A stretch of 35,801 nt of DNA from JAKJBL01 sp964461335 (GTDB lineage: Bacteria > Bacillota > Clostridia > Christensenellales > CAG-138): positions 1-35,801 of the forward strand of contig CAYWTY010000007.1 in NCBI GenBank assembly GCA_964461335.1, in the 5' to 3' direction. This document shows, piece by piece, positions 21,991 through 29,689 of the stretch. Below the pieces are notes generated by a model. That model searched no databases and had not been told where the DNA came from. It was given only the letters and a program-made list of their open reading frames with translations. A program made the position numbers and the translations under genes. Each line of letters opens with the position of its first letter. Within the stretch, counting starts at the first letter, position 1.

Positions 21991-24503
21991 ACGATACTGT
22001 CTTTACTCTGATTCCGCTCATAGGTCTGCTTTGTAACGCATTCCTGTTCTTCACTTTGCTTACTGCAAAAAAGAGCCAGGTTGTATATGCATTTATGGCT
22101 TTGCTTATTGCGTTTTTGATGTGGACAAGCGGTTCATTGTTTATGCGGCTCGAGCTTTACCCTGATATGCTATTTTGGTTTGAAATCTCGCTTGCAGGCA
22201 TATGTCTTGTACCCTATTTATACTTTGTTTTATCATGTGCTTTAGCAGGGGAGAAAGCCACATTTTTAAAAATTGTTTGGGGTATTTCTACACTTGCTAT
22301 TCTTGTTGGCAATTATTTCGATTTTTTTATTTCGCACCCTATAATTACATCATCTACCGGGGAAAGATTCTTTGACTATAAAGTACATGCGAGTGTTGCC
22401 TTGTTAATTGCAACAGCAGTTGGGATACTCGCTAGTGCAGCGCATATTATGGCAAAGAGCATAAAAAACGGAAGTATGAGCCGTTCGCAATTTCGCCCGC
22501 TTGTTCTAGGCGTTATTGCCGGGTTTCTGCTTACTGTTTCAGATATAATCCCAATCCCTTTTCTCGGCTCTTTGCCGCTGGATACTCTTGCAACCTCGGT
22601 TAATGCAATTTTTATTTACTATGCGCTCTATAAAAAGCGTATGTATGCGCTAAGCCAAATTACTTCTAAGGGTGCGTCGTATCTTATTTCTGTTCTTTTG
22701 ACTACATTAATCCTTATATACAGTTTCAACTCAACGAACAGGCTGTATATGCTGTTTTTCAGCGGATATTTAAGGTATCAGACAATAACAGTTTCGATTT
22801 TGTATGCTATTATTTCAATCTTAATTTTTAGCTTATTCAATATTATGCATAATGCGCTTTTCGTAAAGGAACAAGTTGCGCGAGAAGATAAGTTAAAAAG
22901 TTTTTCCCTCTCAATTACTAAAACTCTAAAGCTTGATGAAATTATTTCGGCATATGTTGACTTTTTACGTGAATCTGTCTCAGTCTCACAAATACATGTT
23001 TGCCTGCATTCGCCAGAGGAAAAGTGTTACCGCTCAACTACCAGTGCTCTAAGCCTGAGTAAGCGCTTTGTACTTCGTGAAGATAACTCGCTTGTGCTAT
23101 GGATGAAAGAACACTCAAAGGCATTGCTATATTCCGAATTTACCCGCCAAACGCAATATAAGTCAATGTGGGAAGTGGAAAAACAGGCTTTGCAGGGGCT
23201 TGGCATTTCGCTTGCACTGCCTATTGAATGCGATAATAAGCTTGTAGGGCTCACGCTTTTAACTGATAAGCTCTCTCGCAAATCATATAATTACGATGAA
23301 ATAAGTTTTCTTGAGTCTGTTGCGTCCATTGTTTCTATTGCTATAAAGAATGCTAATCTTTATGAAACAATCCATAGGGAGGCGCAGCGCGATTCGCTTA
23401 CCGGGCTCTACAACCGCCGCTATTTCAATAAGCAACTGGAAGAAGATTTTGAACGGGCGCGCGCACATTCAATTACAGCAATTCTCTTCAATCTTGATGA
23501 TTTCCGCCTATATAATGAGCTTTATGGAAGCGGTGAGGGAGACTGCCTCTTATCGCATTTTGCAGGAATATTGCAGGCAGTTGTAGGTAATAGAGGCACT
23601 GTTGCACGCTATGGGGGAAAAGAATTCGCAGTTTCGCTGCCCTTTTGCTGTGCGTCAGATGCAGAGGAACTGGCAGGTTATGTTAAAGAAAGTTTTAAGG
23701 AATATCTTGCCAAAGAAAGCGGCCCAACGCAGAAGTTTCTTACATTTTCCGCAGGTATCTGCACTTACCCGACATCTGCAGCAAGCACTGACCAGCTGCT
23801 TTCTTATGCTAACCTGGCTGTTTATTCAGTAAAAAAGAACGGCAAAAATGGAATATTAACTTACGCTCGCACAACAAATGCACAACCGGATCTTCTTAAT
23901 GAGCGCAGCAAAGCAGCAATTGTTCAGGAATATACTGCCACAATCTATGCGCTTACTGCTGCAATTGATGCGAAAGACCATTATACATTCAGCCATTCGC
24001 AATGCGTGTCTCTTTATGCTTCACAGCTTGCAGCAGCTGCAGGTTTATCTGATGAGCATGTTGAAATAATCCGCCAGGCAGGCCTTTTGCATGATATAGG
24101 GAAAATCGGAATTCCTGATTCTATCCTGACAAAAGAAGGAAAACTCTCTAAAGATGAGTATGGGATAATGCGGCAGCATGTGGAGCGCTCAATTGAAATG
24201 ATACGCCACTTACCCTCACTGGATTATGTTATTCCAGTTGTGCTATCTCACCATGAGCGCTATGATGGCAAAGGGTATCCGCGTGGCATTGGCGGCGAAA
24301 GCATTCCAATAGGGGCGCGCTGCCTAAGCATAGTTGATTCTTTTGATGCTATGGTGTCACGACGCTCCTACAAGGAAACCATGCCTTTAAATAAGGCAAT
24401 AAATGAAATACGAGGCAATCTGGGCAAGCAGTTTGACCCAGAACTTGGGCAGCTATTCATTTCACTTGTGGAAAACTACCAAATAAAAATTGTCAGTTAC
24501 TGA
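21981..24503 (+). CDS. 7TM-GAF-degenerate GGDEF-HD-GYP signalling protein
   Basis: About 840 residues. Order: N-terminal multi-pass membrane region of roughly seven helices (1-290), GAF-like domain (about 310-460), GGDEF domain starting RDSLTGLYNRRYF near 468 and an HD-GYP domain from about 660. The GGDEF A-site reads YGGKEFA (near 545), not GGDEF/GGEEF, and the metal aspartate region reads FNLDDFRLYN, so cyclase activity is doubtful. The HD-GYP part keeps LLHDIGKIGIPD (near 703), LSHHERYDGKGYP and the DSFDAM segment, so c-di-GMP hydrolysis is likely. No ATG, GTG or TTG lies in frame until a TTG at 22056 within the first helix. A CTG at 21981, 9 bases after GGAGG, gives a complete first helix and overlaps the GH3 stop by 10 bases, so I propose it. 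Confidence 0.88.
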   Translation: MSLNDTVFTLIPLIGLLCNAFLFFTLLTAKKSQVVYAFMALLIAFLMWTSGSLFMRLELYPDMLFWFEISLAGICLVPYLYFVLSCALAGEKATFLKIVWGISTLAILVGNYFDFFISHPIITSSTGERFFDYKVHASVALLIATAVGILASAAHIMAKSIKNGSMSRSQFRPLVLGVIAGFLLTVSDIIPIPFLGSLPLDTLATSVNAIFIYYALYKKRMYALSQITSKGASYLISVLLTTLILIYSFNSTNRLYMLFFSGYLRYQTITVSILYAIISILIFSLFNIMHNALFVKEQVAREDKLKSFSLSITKTLKLDEIISAYVDFLRESVSVSQIHVCLHSPEEKCYRSTTSALSLSKRFVLREDNSLVLWMKEHSKALLYSEFTRQTQYKSMWEVEKQALQGLGISLALPIECDNKLVGLTLLTDKLSRKSYNYDEISFLESVASIVSIAIKNANLYETIHREAQRDSLTGLYNRRYFNKQLEEDFERARAHSITAILFNLDDFRLYNELYGSGEGDCLLSHFAGILQAVVGNRGTVARYGGKEFAVSLPFCCASDAEELAGYVKESFKEYLAKESGPTQKFLTFSAGICTYPTSAASTDQLLSYANLAVYSVKKNGKNGILTYARTTNAQPDLLNERSKAAIVQEYTATIYALTAAIDAKDHYTFSHSQCVSLYASQLAAAAGLSDEHVEIIRQAGLLHDIGKIGIPDSILTKEGKLSKDEYGIMRQHVERSIEMIRHLPSLDYVIPVVLSHHERYDGKGYPRGIGGESIPIGARCLSIVDSFDAMVSRRSYKETMPLNKAINEIRGNLGKQFDPELGQLFISLVENYQIKIVSY

Positions 24504-24579
24504 TCTAAGTTACACCCTGAACAAATACAATACTTTTGAGCAAGCAGGAACTTAAAGCTGCCAAAAAGGGGGCGAAACT

Positions 24580-25311
24580 ATGGGCACCCAAGTTTGGGCA
24601 CATAGAGGAGCCAGTGCGTATGCGCCCGAGAACACACTTTCAGCTTTTAAACTAGCAGTAGATATGGGTGCGCATGGCATAGAGCTTGATGTACATATGA
24701 GCAAAGATGGCGAACTTGTTGTAATACACGACGAGAAGGTGAACCGTACCTCAAACGGAAGCGGATATGTCAGAGATATGACGCTTCATGAACTTAAGAA
24801 GCTGGATTTTTCAAATGGTTTTAAAGCCTATTCAAATGAGCGCATACCGACGCTTAGAGAGGTATATGGGCTTCTAGCGCCAACTGGGCTTACAATAAAT
24901 GTAGAATTAAAATGCGACAAAATTTTATATGATGGTATGTGGGATAAGCTTATTGAACTTGAGCGGCAAGTTAATGTTGCGGGGCAGATTCTGTATTCGT
25001 CTTTTAACCACTCGGTGCTTAAAAAGCTATTGAAAGCGGATAAGGATGCTAAGATTGGGCTTCTATATAAAGCAAACATAGCAACTCCTTGGGAATATGC
25101 CTCTGAATTTGGCGCATTTGCACTTCACCCCAAATACCTGCTTCCACTTCGTAGGCCTGAGTTAATATCTGCATGCCAAGACAGAGGGTTTGCGGTTCAC
25201 GCTTGGACTGTAAACGACCCTGCTGCAATGTATAAGCTTGCTTTATCCGGAATAGATGCAATTATAACTAATAAGCCCGATGTTGCTCTTGAAGTTTTGC
25301 ATATATTTTAG
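24580..25311 (+). CDS. Glycerophosphodiester phosphodiesterase (cytoplasmic GDPD)
   Basis: Hydrolyses glycerophosphodiesters such as deacylated phospholipids to glycerol-3-phosphate and an alcohol. The 243-residue protein lacks a signal peptide. It starts with VWAHRGASAYAPENTLSAFK, including the HRG and PENT motifs, followed by GIELDVHMSKDGELVVIHDE with the metal-binding glutamate, aspartate and general-acid histidine, and later LTINVELKCD and VHAWTVND, all typical of GDPD. AGGGGGCG lies about 7 bases before the ATG. It follows the HD-GYP gene by 76 bases in the same direction, so it may be the last gene of that operon, in line with lipid turnover. I see no clear separate promoter. Confidence 0.93.
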   Translation: MGTQVWAHRGASAYAPENTLSAFKLAVDMGAHGIELDVHMSKDGELVVIHDEKVNRTSNGSGYVRDMTLHELKKLDFSNGFKAYSNERIPTLREVYGLLAPTGLTINVELKCDKILYDGMWDKLIELERQVNVAGQILYSSFNHSVLKKLLKADKDAKIGLLYKANIATPWEYASEFGAFALHPKYLLPLRRPELISACQDRGFAVHAWTVNDPAAMYKLALSGIDAIITNKPDVALEVLHIF

Positions 25312-25357
25312 GTACTTAAATCTTTAAACAATATCTCAAAACTCGCTTAAGCGTACA

Positions 25358-26647
25358 TCAATCCTGCACATCAAATGCTTCAATTTTGGATCTCAGTTGT
25401 GCAGGTTTGTTATCGCCGTGCCTAGTCAGGGACATTGTGAAGAAGGAAAGTGCGACCATTATTGCAGCATAAGGGAAAAGCGTATAGTATCCAACGTGCT
25501 CAAGCAGCGCGCCAGAAAGAATAGGAGTAACGATTTGTGCAGCCATCGAGAATGTGTAATAATAGCCGGTGTATCGCCCAATGCTGCCGAATTTGCTTAT
25601 TTCAACTACCATTGGGTAGCTATTGACATTTATTGCTGCCCATGCAAAGCCAACAAGCGTGAACATAATATATAGGGCAGGTGTGAAGCGTTCTGATACA
25701 AGCGCTCCTGTTGCAAAGCAGGCGCAAAGCAATGTTACACCTATGAGCACTGTTTTTTTCCTGCCTATTCTTGATGAGAGTATTCCGAGAGGAATAAAAG
25801 CGACCATAGCTCCAACTGTAGCTACCAAGAGACATGTTGAAGCCTGCCCCACATGTTGGCCCCAAACTGTTGCTGCATATTTTGTAAAAGCCGTAGTTAC
25901 AGCATTATAACCCATGAACCATAGAGAAACAGACGCAAGTATAAGAAAAAGACTGCGTTTAACTTCGGGAGGCAGGTCCCCTGTTTCGCTTTTTTCGGTT
26001 GTTTTTATTTCTTCATCAAGGTCAACTCCATAGTTAATTTCCTTCATTTCCTTTACTATCTTTTTTTCATCGATTGTAAATGCGAGTATAAGTACAGCTG
26101 CAGCCATAAGCGCTGCAACTGCTATAAATACAGGGAGATAATCAGGCAGCGTCCCATCTGCCGGCCGCTTAAGCAGCAGAGCATTCGCTAAAAGAGTGTA
26201 GGCGCCTCCCAACGCCCCCATAAGGTTGATTATTGCATTGGCCTTGCTGCGCAAGGGTTTTGGTGTAATATCAGGCATTAGGGCAACAGCGGGTGAGCGA
26301 TAAGTTCCCATGGCAATTAGCAAGGCGCCAAGCACAATGAAAAACACTGTAAGAGAATTGCTCCTTTGAGCAAAGGGAATAAGAACAGTACAAATAACAG
26401 ATGCAATTGTTCCAAAGATTATAAAAGGTTTCCTTTTGTTTGCCCTGTCGCTTAAGGCGCCGAAAAGGGGTAGCATAAATAACGCCAGAATATTATCAAG
26501 TGACATAACGAACCCTGCTAAAGTATCGCCTAACGAAAAAGTGTCGCGAAGGATTAGCGGTATGATATTGTCATAGACTTGCCAAAAAGCACTAATCGAA
26601 AAGAAACCAAGCCCAACAAGAATTGTTCGTTTAGTGTTCAGCTTCAT
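25358..26647 (-). CDS. Major facilitator superfamily transporter
   Basis: A 429-residue membrane protein with about twelve hydrophobic segments and a charged central loop (around VKEMKEINYGVDLDEEIKT). FGALSDRANKRKPFI is the MFS loop 2-3 signature (G-x-LSDRxxRRKP) and GILSSRIGRKKTVL is its counterpart in the second half. A substrate cannot be assigned. The layout with a DNI sequence in helix 1-2 (VYDNIIPLILRDTF) resembles SLC45-like or sugar/drug MFS proteins of Firmicutes. GGAGG lies 5 bases before the ATG at 26647, and the in-frame TTG 12 bases upstream overlaps that site, so I reject it. The gene converges on the GDPD gene. Confidence 0.88.
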   Translation of the reverse strand: MKLNTKRTILVGLGFFSISAFWQVYDNIIPLILRDTFSLGDTLAGFVMSLDNILALFMLPLFGALSDRANKRKPFIIFGTIASVICTVLIPFAQRSNSLTVFFIVLGALLIAMGTYRSPAVALMPDITPKPLRSKANAIINLMGALGGAYTLLANALLLKRPADGTLPDYLPVFIAVAALMAAAVLILAFTIDEKKIVKEMKEINYGVDLDEEIKTTEKSETGDLPPEVKRSLFLILASVSLWFMGYNAVTTAFTKYAATVWGQHVGQASTCLLVATVGAMVAFIPLGILSSRIGRKKTVLIGVTLLCACFATGALVSERFTPALYIMFTLVGFAWAAINVNSYPMVVEISKFGSIGRYTGYYYTFSMAAQIVTPILSGALLEHVGYYTLFPYAAIMVALSFFTMSLTRHGDNKPAQLRSKIEAFDVQD

Positions 26648-26818
26648 AAAGGCCTCCAAGTCAGATGATTGCTCAGTATTTGTATGCTAACGTATAGTAT
26701 AAGCCATATAGATTGTCCAGTACAGCTATTTAGGTTTGTACATCTCACATAATTAATATATTGATAAAATTGCAATTTAAACGCAGAACAGCAGGCTTTA
26801 GCTTGTTAAATAATTGAT

Positions 26819-26871
26819 ATAAAAAGGGCTTCTACGGTTGCTTCTGTCAACGTTCTACGGGAAGCCTTTGT
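26819..26871 (-). terminator. Terminator of the NlpC/P60-like gene
   Basis: On the minus strand AAAGGCTTC (26869-26861) pairs with GAAGCCCTTT (26832-26823), with one bulged base, followed by a T run. It starts about 20 bases after the stop of the gene at 26889. It lies ahead of the MFS gene, which therefore has a separate promoter. Confidence 0.7.
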
Positions 26872-26888
26872 ATTTATAACTAGCAGAC

Positions 26889-27899
26889 TTAAGCATCAGG
26901 CCTTATAATTGGGCGAGAAATATTTATTGGGTATTCAGCTTTGCTTCTTGGTTTATATTGAAGCAGGCGACCATTGGCTTCAAGCCTTGATTCAATCCGA
27001 AATGTATGCCCTGTATCAGGGTTTGTCCACTTATATACATTCTTCGGGCTTCTATATAAATAATCGCTTCCAGCCTTAATGGAGGTAAAAAACTGGACTC
27101 CTGTCCCAGCCATGCTTCTTCTCGCTCCTGGGACTTTAAGCGCGCGCATAATTTCGTAATAATAATCGCCATCGGACCAGCCGCAGTCAAGCACTAAGTG
27201 AGCGTCACAGGGGAAATCAGCATACATGGCTTTAAGTGCTTGAGAGATTCCAAGCTTGTTTGCTGTGCCAAAGTAAAGTTGGGTGTGGCTGCCATGCCCG
27301 CTCCGGTAAGTGTATCTTTCAGAGTTATAGGCAACATCACCTATAAGTGCATCTTCGAGCGTAGCAAGTACAAAGTGTTCGCGAATGCCCGGAAGCTTTC
27401 GATTTATCCCGCTAGTTCCTGCAAAAAAGAGTGCAGTAGATGAATCAGGAACATCATAGCCTAATTGCTTATAAATCCAGACAATGTATTCTGCACAATC
27501 AAGCCCAGAAACCGGGTAACGTTTGACATTTGTTGTTTTCCACCATCTCTCGGAGAAACCGCTTATTCTTCCTGCACCACCAAATTCGAATGGCACGCCG
27601 GATACAGTTATATTTCCAATAGTCGCAATATAAGAATTTATCTCTATGCCATAAGTCATTTCATATGCAACTACAAAAGGGTGGTCATATGGTAAAAGAC
27701 GTAGACCCTGCTCAGCAATTTGGCGTTCAAATGAGCTCATCTGGCTATAAGAAGCGGTACGTGTGGAAGCTTCTTTCCTTATGACATTGTAACAATTGCC
27801 CTCACTAATGCCTAAGAAGATAAAGCCGCAAACCAAGCTTAGCAAAAGTATTATAGCCCCAATCCTCGCTAATAAAACCCGTTGGCCTACCATAAACAT
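26889..27899 (-). CDS. Membrane-anchored NlpC/P60-like cysteine hydrolase
   Basis: 336 residues. A hydrophobic segment near residues 9-31 acts as signal anchor or signal peptide. The catalytic part shows SGLDCAEYIVWIYKQLGYDVP, equivalent to the DCSGxVxxxYxxxG of NlpC/P60 peptidases (cysteine near residue 134), followed by LIGDVAYNSERY and SGHGSHTQLYFG, which supplies the catalytic histidine. This suggests a cell-wall endopeptidase or amidase acting outside the membrane. The C-terminal 100 residues (with DYLYRSPKNVYKWTNPDTG) are not recognised. GGCGG lies 7 bases before the ATG. The gene is divergent from an SDR gene and has its own promoter and terminator. The family call is by motif only. 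Confidence 0.7.
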   Translation of the reverse strand: MFMVGQRVLLARIGAIILLLSLVCGFIFLGISEGNCYNVIRKEASTRTASYSQMSSFERQIAEQGLRLLPYDHPFVVAYEMTYGIEINSYIATIGNITVSGVPFEFGGAGRISGFSERWWKTTNVKRYPVSGLDCAEYIVWIYKQLGYDVPDSSTALFFAGTSGINRKLPGIREHFVLATLEDALIGDVAYNSERYTYRSGHGSHTQLYFGTANKLGISQALKAMYADFPCDAHLVLDCGWSDGDYYYEIMRALKVPGARRSMAGTGVQFFTSIKAGSDYLYRSPKNVYKWTNPDTGHTFRIESRLEANGRLLQYKPRSKAEYPINISRPIIRPDA

Positions 27900-27977
27900 G
27901 CAATTCCGCCTTTCGGTTTCTTATTCTGTATTATCTACTATTCAACCATGCCATAAGAACTGCGTCAAGCTCTCTGT

Positions 27978-28005
27978 TTTATAATGACACAAAGGGGTCA
28001 TGCAA
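27978..28005 (-). promoter_or_regulatory. Promoter of the NlpC/P60-like gene
   Basis: Minus strand TTGCAT (28005-28000), 16-base spacer, TATAAA (27983-27978), about 80 bases before the start codon. Confidence 0.5.
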
Positions 28006-28021
28006 ATCTCACAAAGATACA

Positions 28022-28049
28022 TTGCCCTGCCTGGTGCAACTGGTATATT
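28022..28049 (+). promoter_or_regulatory. Promoter of the extended SDR gene
   Basis: TTGCCC (28022-28027), 16-base spacer, TATATT (28044-28049) with an extended -10 TG one base before the box; start codon 35 bases downstream. It is back to back with the promoter of the divergent gene. Confidence 0.5.
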
Positions 28050-28084
28050 ATAAATATAGGTAATAATTCAACAGGAGGCGCTAA

Positions 28085-29146
28085 ATGCATCCTATCTATC
28101 TTGTTACAGGTGCTGCAGGGCATTTAGGCAACACAGTAATCCAAAACTTATTAAAAGAAGGTGCAAGGGTGCGAGCGCTTGTGCTTCCGCGCGAACTTGA
28201 AGCAGCGCGAAGAGTGCTTGGCTCAGAACCAGAGCTTGTGCCGGGTGATGTAAGGGATGAAAATAGTCTAGAAGCCTTTTTTGATAACCCGCAAGGAGCC
28301 CAGCTTTGCATAATCCATTGTGCAGGTGTAATATCCATTACTTCAGCTTTTGATCCGCTTGTCTACGAGGTAAACGTAACTGGTACAAGGAACATAGTCA
28401 ACATTTGTAAAAAACATAAGGTCTCTAAGCTTGTTTATGTAAGTTCAGTTCACGCGATCCCGGAGCTGCCCCATGGTAAAGTTATTTCAGAAGTTAAGCA
28501 TTTTGACCCACAGGAAGTAACTGGGCTCTATGCTAAGACAAAAGCTGAGGCAACACAACTTGTGCTTAATGCTGCTTTGGAGGGCTTGAACGCCTGTGTT
28601 GTGCACCCGGCTGGAATCATGGGGCCATATGATTTTGGCAATGGACACGGCACACAAATAGTCTTGGATTATTTAGAAGGCAGGTTAACAGCATGCGTAC
28701 GCGGCGGGTATGATTTCGTTGATGTGCGCGATGTTGCAGACGGTATTCTTGCCTGCTGCAAAAAGGGGAGGCGAGGCGAATGCTATATACTCTCAAATCG
28801 CTATTATCCTGTAAAGCAGATTCTTGACAGCTTGCATGGGATAACCGGAAAGCGCAAAATAAGAGCAATGCTTCCGCTTTGGTTAGTCAGGCTTGTTGCA
28901 CCGATTGCTGAAGTCTATTATAAAGTGAAAAAACAGACGCCGCTTTTTACGCGCTATTCAATATATACTCTGCAAACCAATTCACTGTTTTCTCACGACA
29001 AGGCAACGCATGAACTTGGCTATAATCCAAGGCCAATTGAACAGACTTTAATTGATACAGTACAGTGGCTTAAGAAACAGGGACGTATAAGCAAGCCATT
29101 AGGAAAGCTAAGGCTTAAAAAAAGGGTTGGCATCAATACGAATTAG
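28085..29146 (+). CDS. NAD(P)-dependent epimerase/reductase, extended SDR
   Basis: A 353-residue extended short-chain dehydrogenase/reductase. The nucleotide-binding loop is TGAAGHLGNTVIQNLL (GxxGxxG). The catalytic set is VYVSSVHAIPE (serine) and LYAKTKAEATQLVL (YxxxK). This matches the dihydroflavonol-4-reductase and NAD-dependent epimerase branch, which acts on sugar nucleotides, aldehydes or steroid-like ketones; the substrate cannot be told. The C-terminal part from about 275 carries hydrophobic residues and a basic tail (KLRLKKRVGIN). GGAGG lies 7 bases before the ATG. The gene stands alone: the next operon has its own promoter. Confidence 0.88.
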   Translation: MHPIYLVTGAAGHLGNTVIQNLLKEGARVRALVLPRELEAARRVLGSEPELVPGDVRDENSLEAFFDNPQGAQLCIIHCAGVISITSAFDPLVYEVNVTGTRNIVNICKKHKVSKLVYVSSVHAIPELPHGKVISEVKHFDPQEVTGLYAKTKAEATQLVLNAALEGLNACVVHPAGIMGPYDFGNGHGTQIVLDYLEGRLTACVRGGYDFVDVRDVADGILACCKKGRRGECYILSNRYYPVKQILDSLHGITGKRKIRAMLPLWLVRLVAPIAEVYYKVKKQTPLFTRYSIYTLQTNSLFSHDKATHELGYNPRPIEQTLIDTVQWLKKQGRISKPLGKLRLKKRVGINTN

Positions 29147-29175
29147 CTGCAGTAACAAACATACTGTTAAGCGGC

Positions 29176-29204
29176 TTGTTTTAGCCTTAGCGCATCTGTA
29201 TAAT
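29176..29204 (+). promoter_or_regulatory. Promoter of the PII-like/DUF1538 operon
   Basis: TTGTTT (29176-29181), 17-base spacer, perfect TATAAT (29199-29204). Predicted start near 29211, giving a leader of about 83 bases. Confidence 0.7.
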
Positions 29205-29224
29205 AAAAACAAGCTACACGCATA

Positions 29225-29256
29225 AATAACTGGGTGGCTGAGCATACCCAGTTATT
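29225..29256 (+). promoter_or_regulatory. Leader hairpin of the PII-like/DUF1538 operon
   Basis: AATAACTGGGT (29225-29235) pairs perfectly over 11 bp with ACCCAGTTATT (29246-29256) around a 10-base loop. It lies downstream of the promoter at 29176-29204, so it is within the transcript leader and not a terminator of the previous gene. No T run follows. It may stabilise the mRNA or bind a regulator. Confidence 0.5.
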
Positions 29257-29293
29257 CCTTATGCGATGTGTTGGAGGAGGCCAGAACAAATAT

Positions 29294-29689
29294 ATGTCTG
29301 AACTTGGTTTTGCTAATCAGCATAACGGGGAAGAGCATGTGCTTTTAGTTGTTAATGTTGATGGAGAGTATACTAAAGACGTACTAACGGCTGCTGAAGC
29401 AAACGGTGCTTCTGGCTTTACCGCTGTGCATGGGAAGGGTATGCATGTTAAAGCAAAGGAAGCAGTTTTTAATGTCCCAATTGGTACACGCCGAAGCCTT
29501 GTACTAATTGTTGCTAAAAAAGAAGCTGCAAACAAGACTCAGTCAGATATTTTTGAGGCTGTTGGTTTAAAAACAAAAGCACGCGGGCTTGTCTTCCAGC
29601 TGCCAATATGCGCTCTTAGTGGTTTTGGCAGTGCAGGCGGTTATAAAGATGCATCGCCTGAACCTTGCGGTGATGGGGGATATAGTTAA
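29294..29689 (+). CDS. PII-like signalling protein
   Basis: A 131-residue protein with the PII (GlnB-like) fold pattern. First strand EEHVLLVVNVDGEYTKDVLTAA, then NGASGFTAVHGKG (like the GATGxTxxRGxG of PII), a short T-loop-like segment, then RRSLVLIVAKKEAANKTQSDIFEAVG and LVFQLPICALSGFG. The T-loop tyrosine used for uridylylation in GlnB is not visible, so ligand or partner binding probably differs. GGAGGAGG lies 13 bases before the ATG at 29294, a long spacing; an ATG ten or so codons upstream is possible. The stop shares one base with the start of the DUF1538 gene (TAATG), so the two are coupled and the protein probably regulates that membrane protein. Confidence 0.75.
   Translation: MSELGFANQHNGEEHVLLVVNVDGEYTKDVLTAAEANGASGFTAVHGKGMHVKAKEAVFNVPIGTRRSLVLIVAKKEAANKTQSDIFEAVGLKTKARGLVFQLPICALSGFGSAGGYKDASPEPCGDGGYS

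Noticed and set aside
25344..25353. CGCTTAAGCG palindrome between the convergent GDPD and MFS genes
   Set aside because: Too short with no loop or T run; not a convincing terminator.
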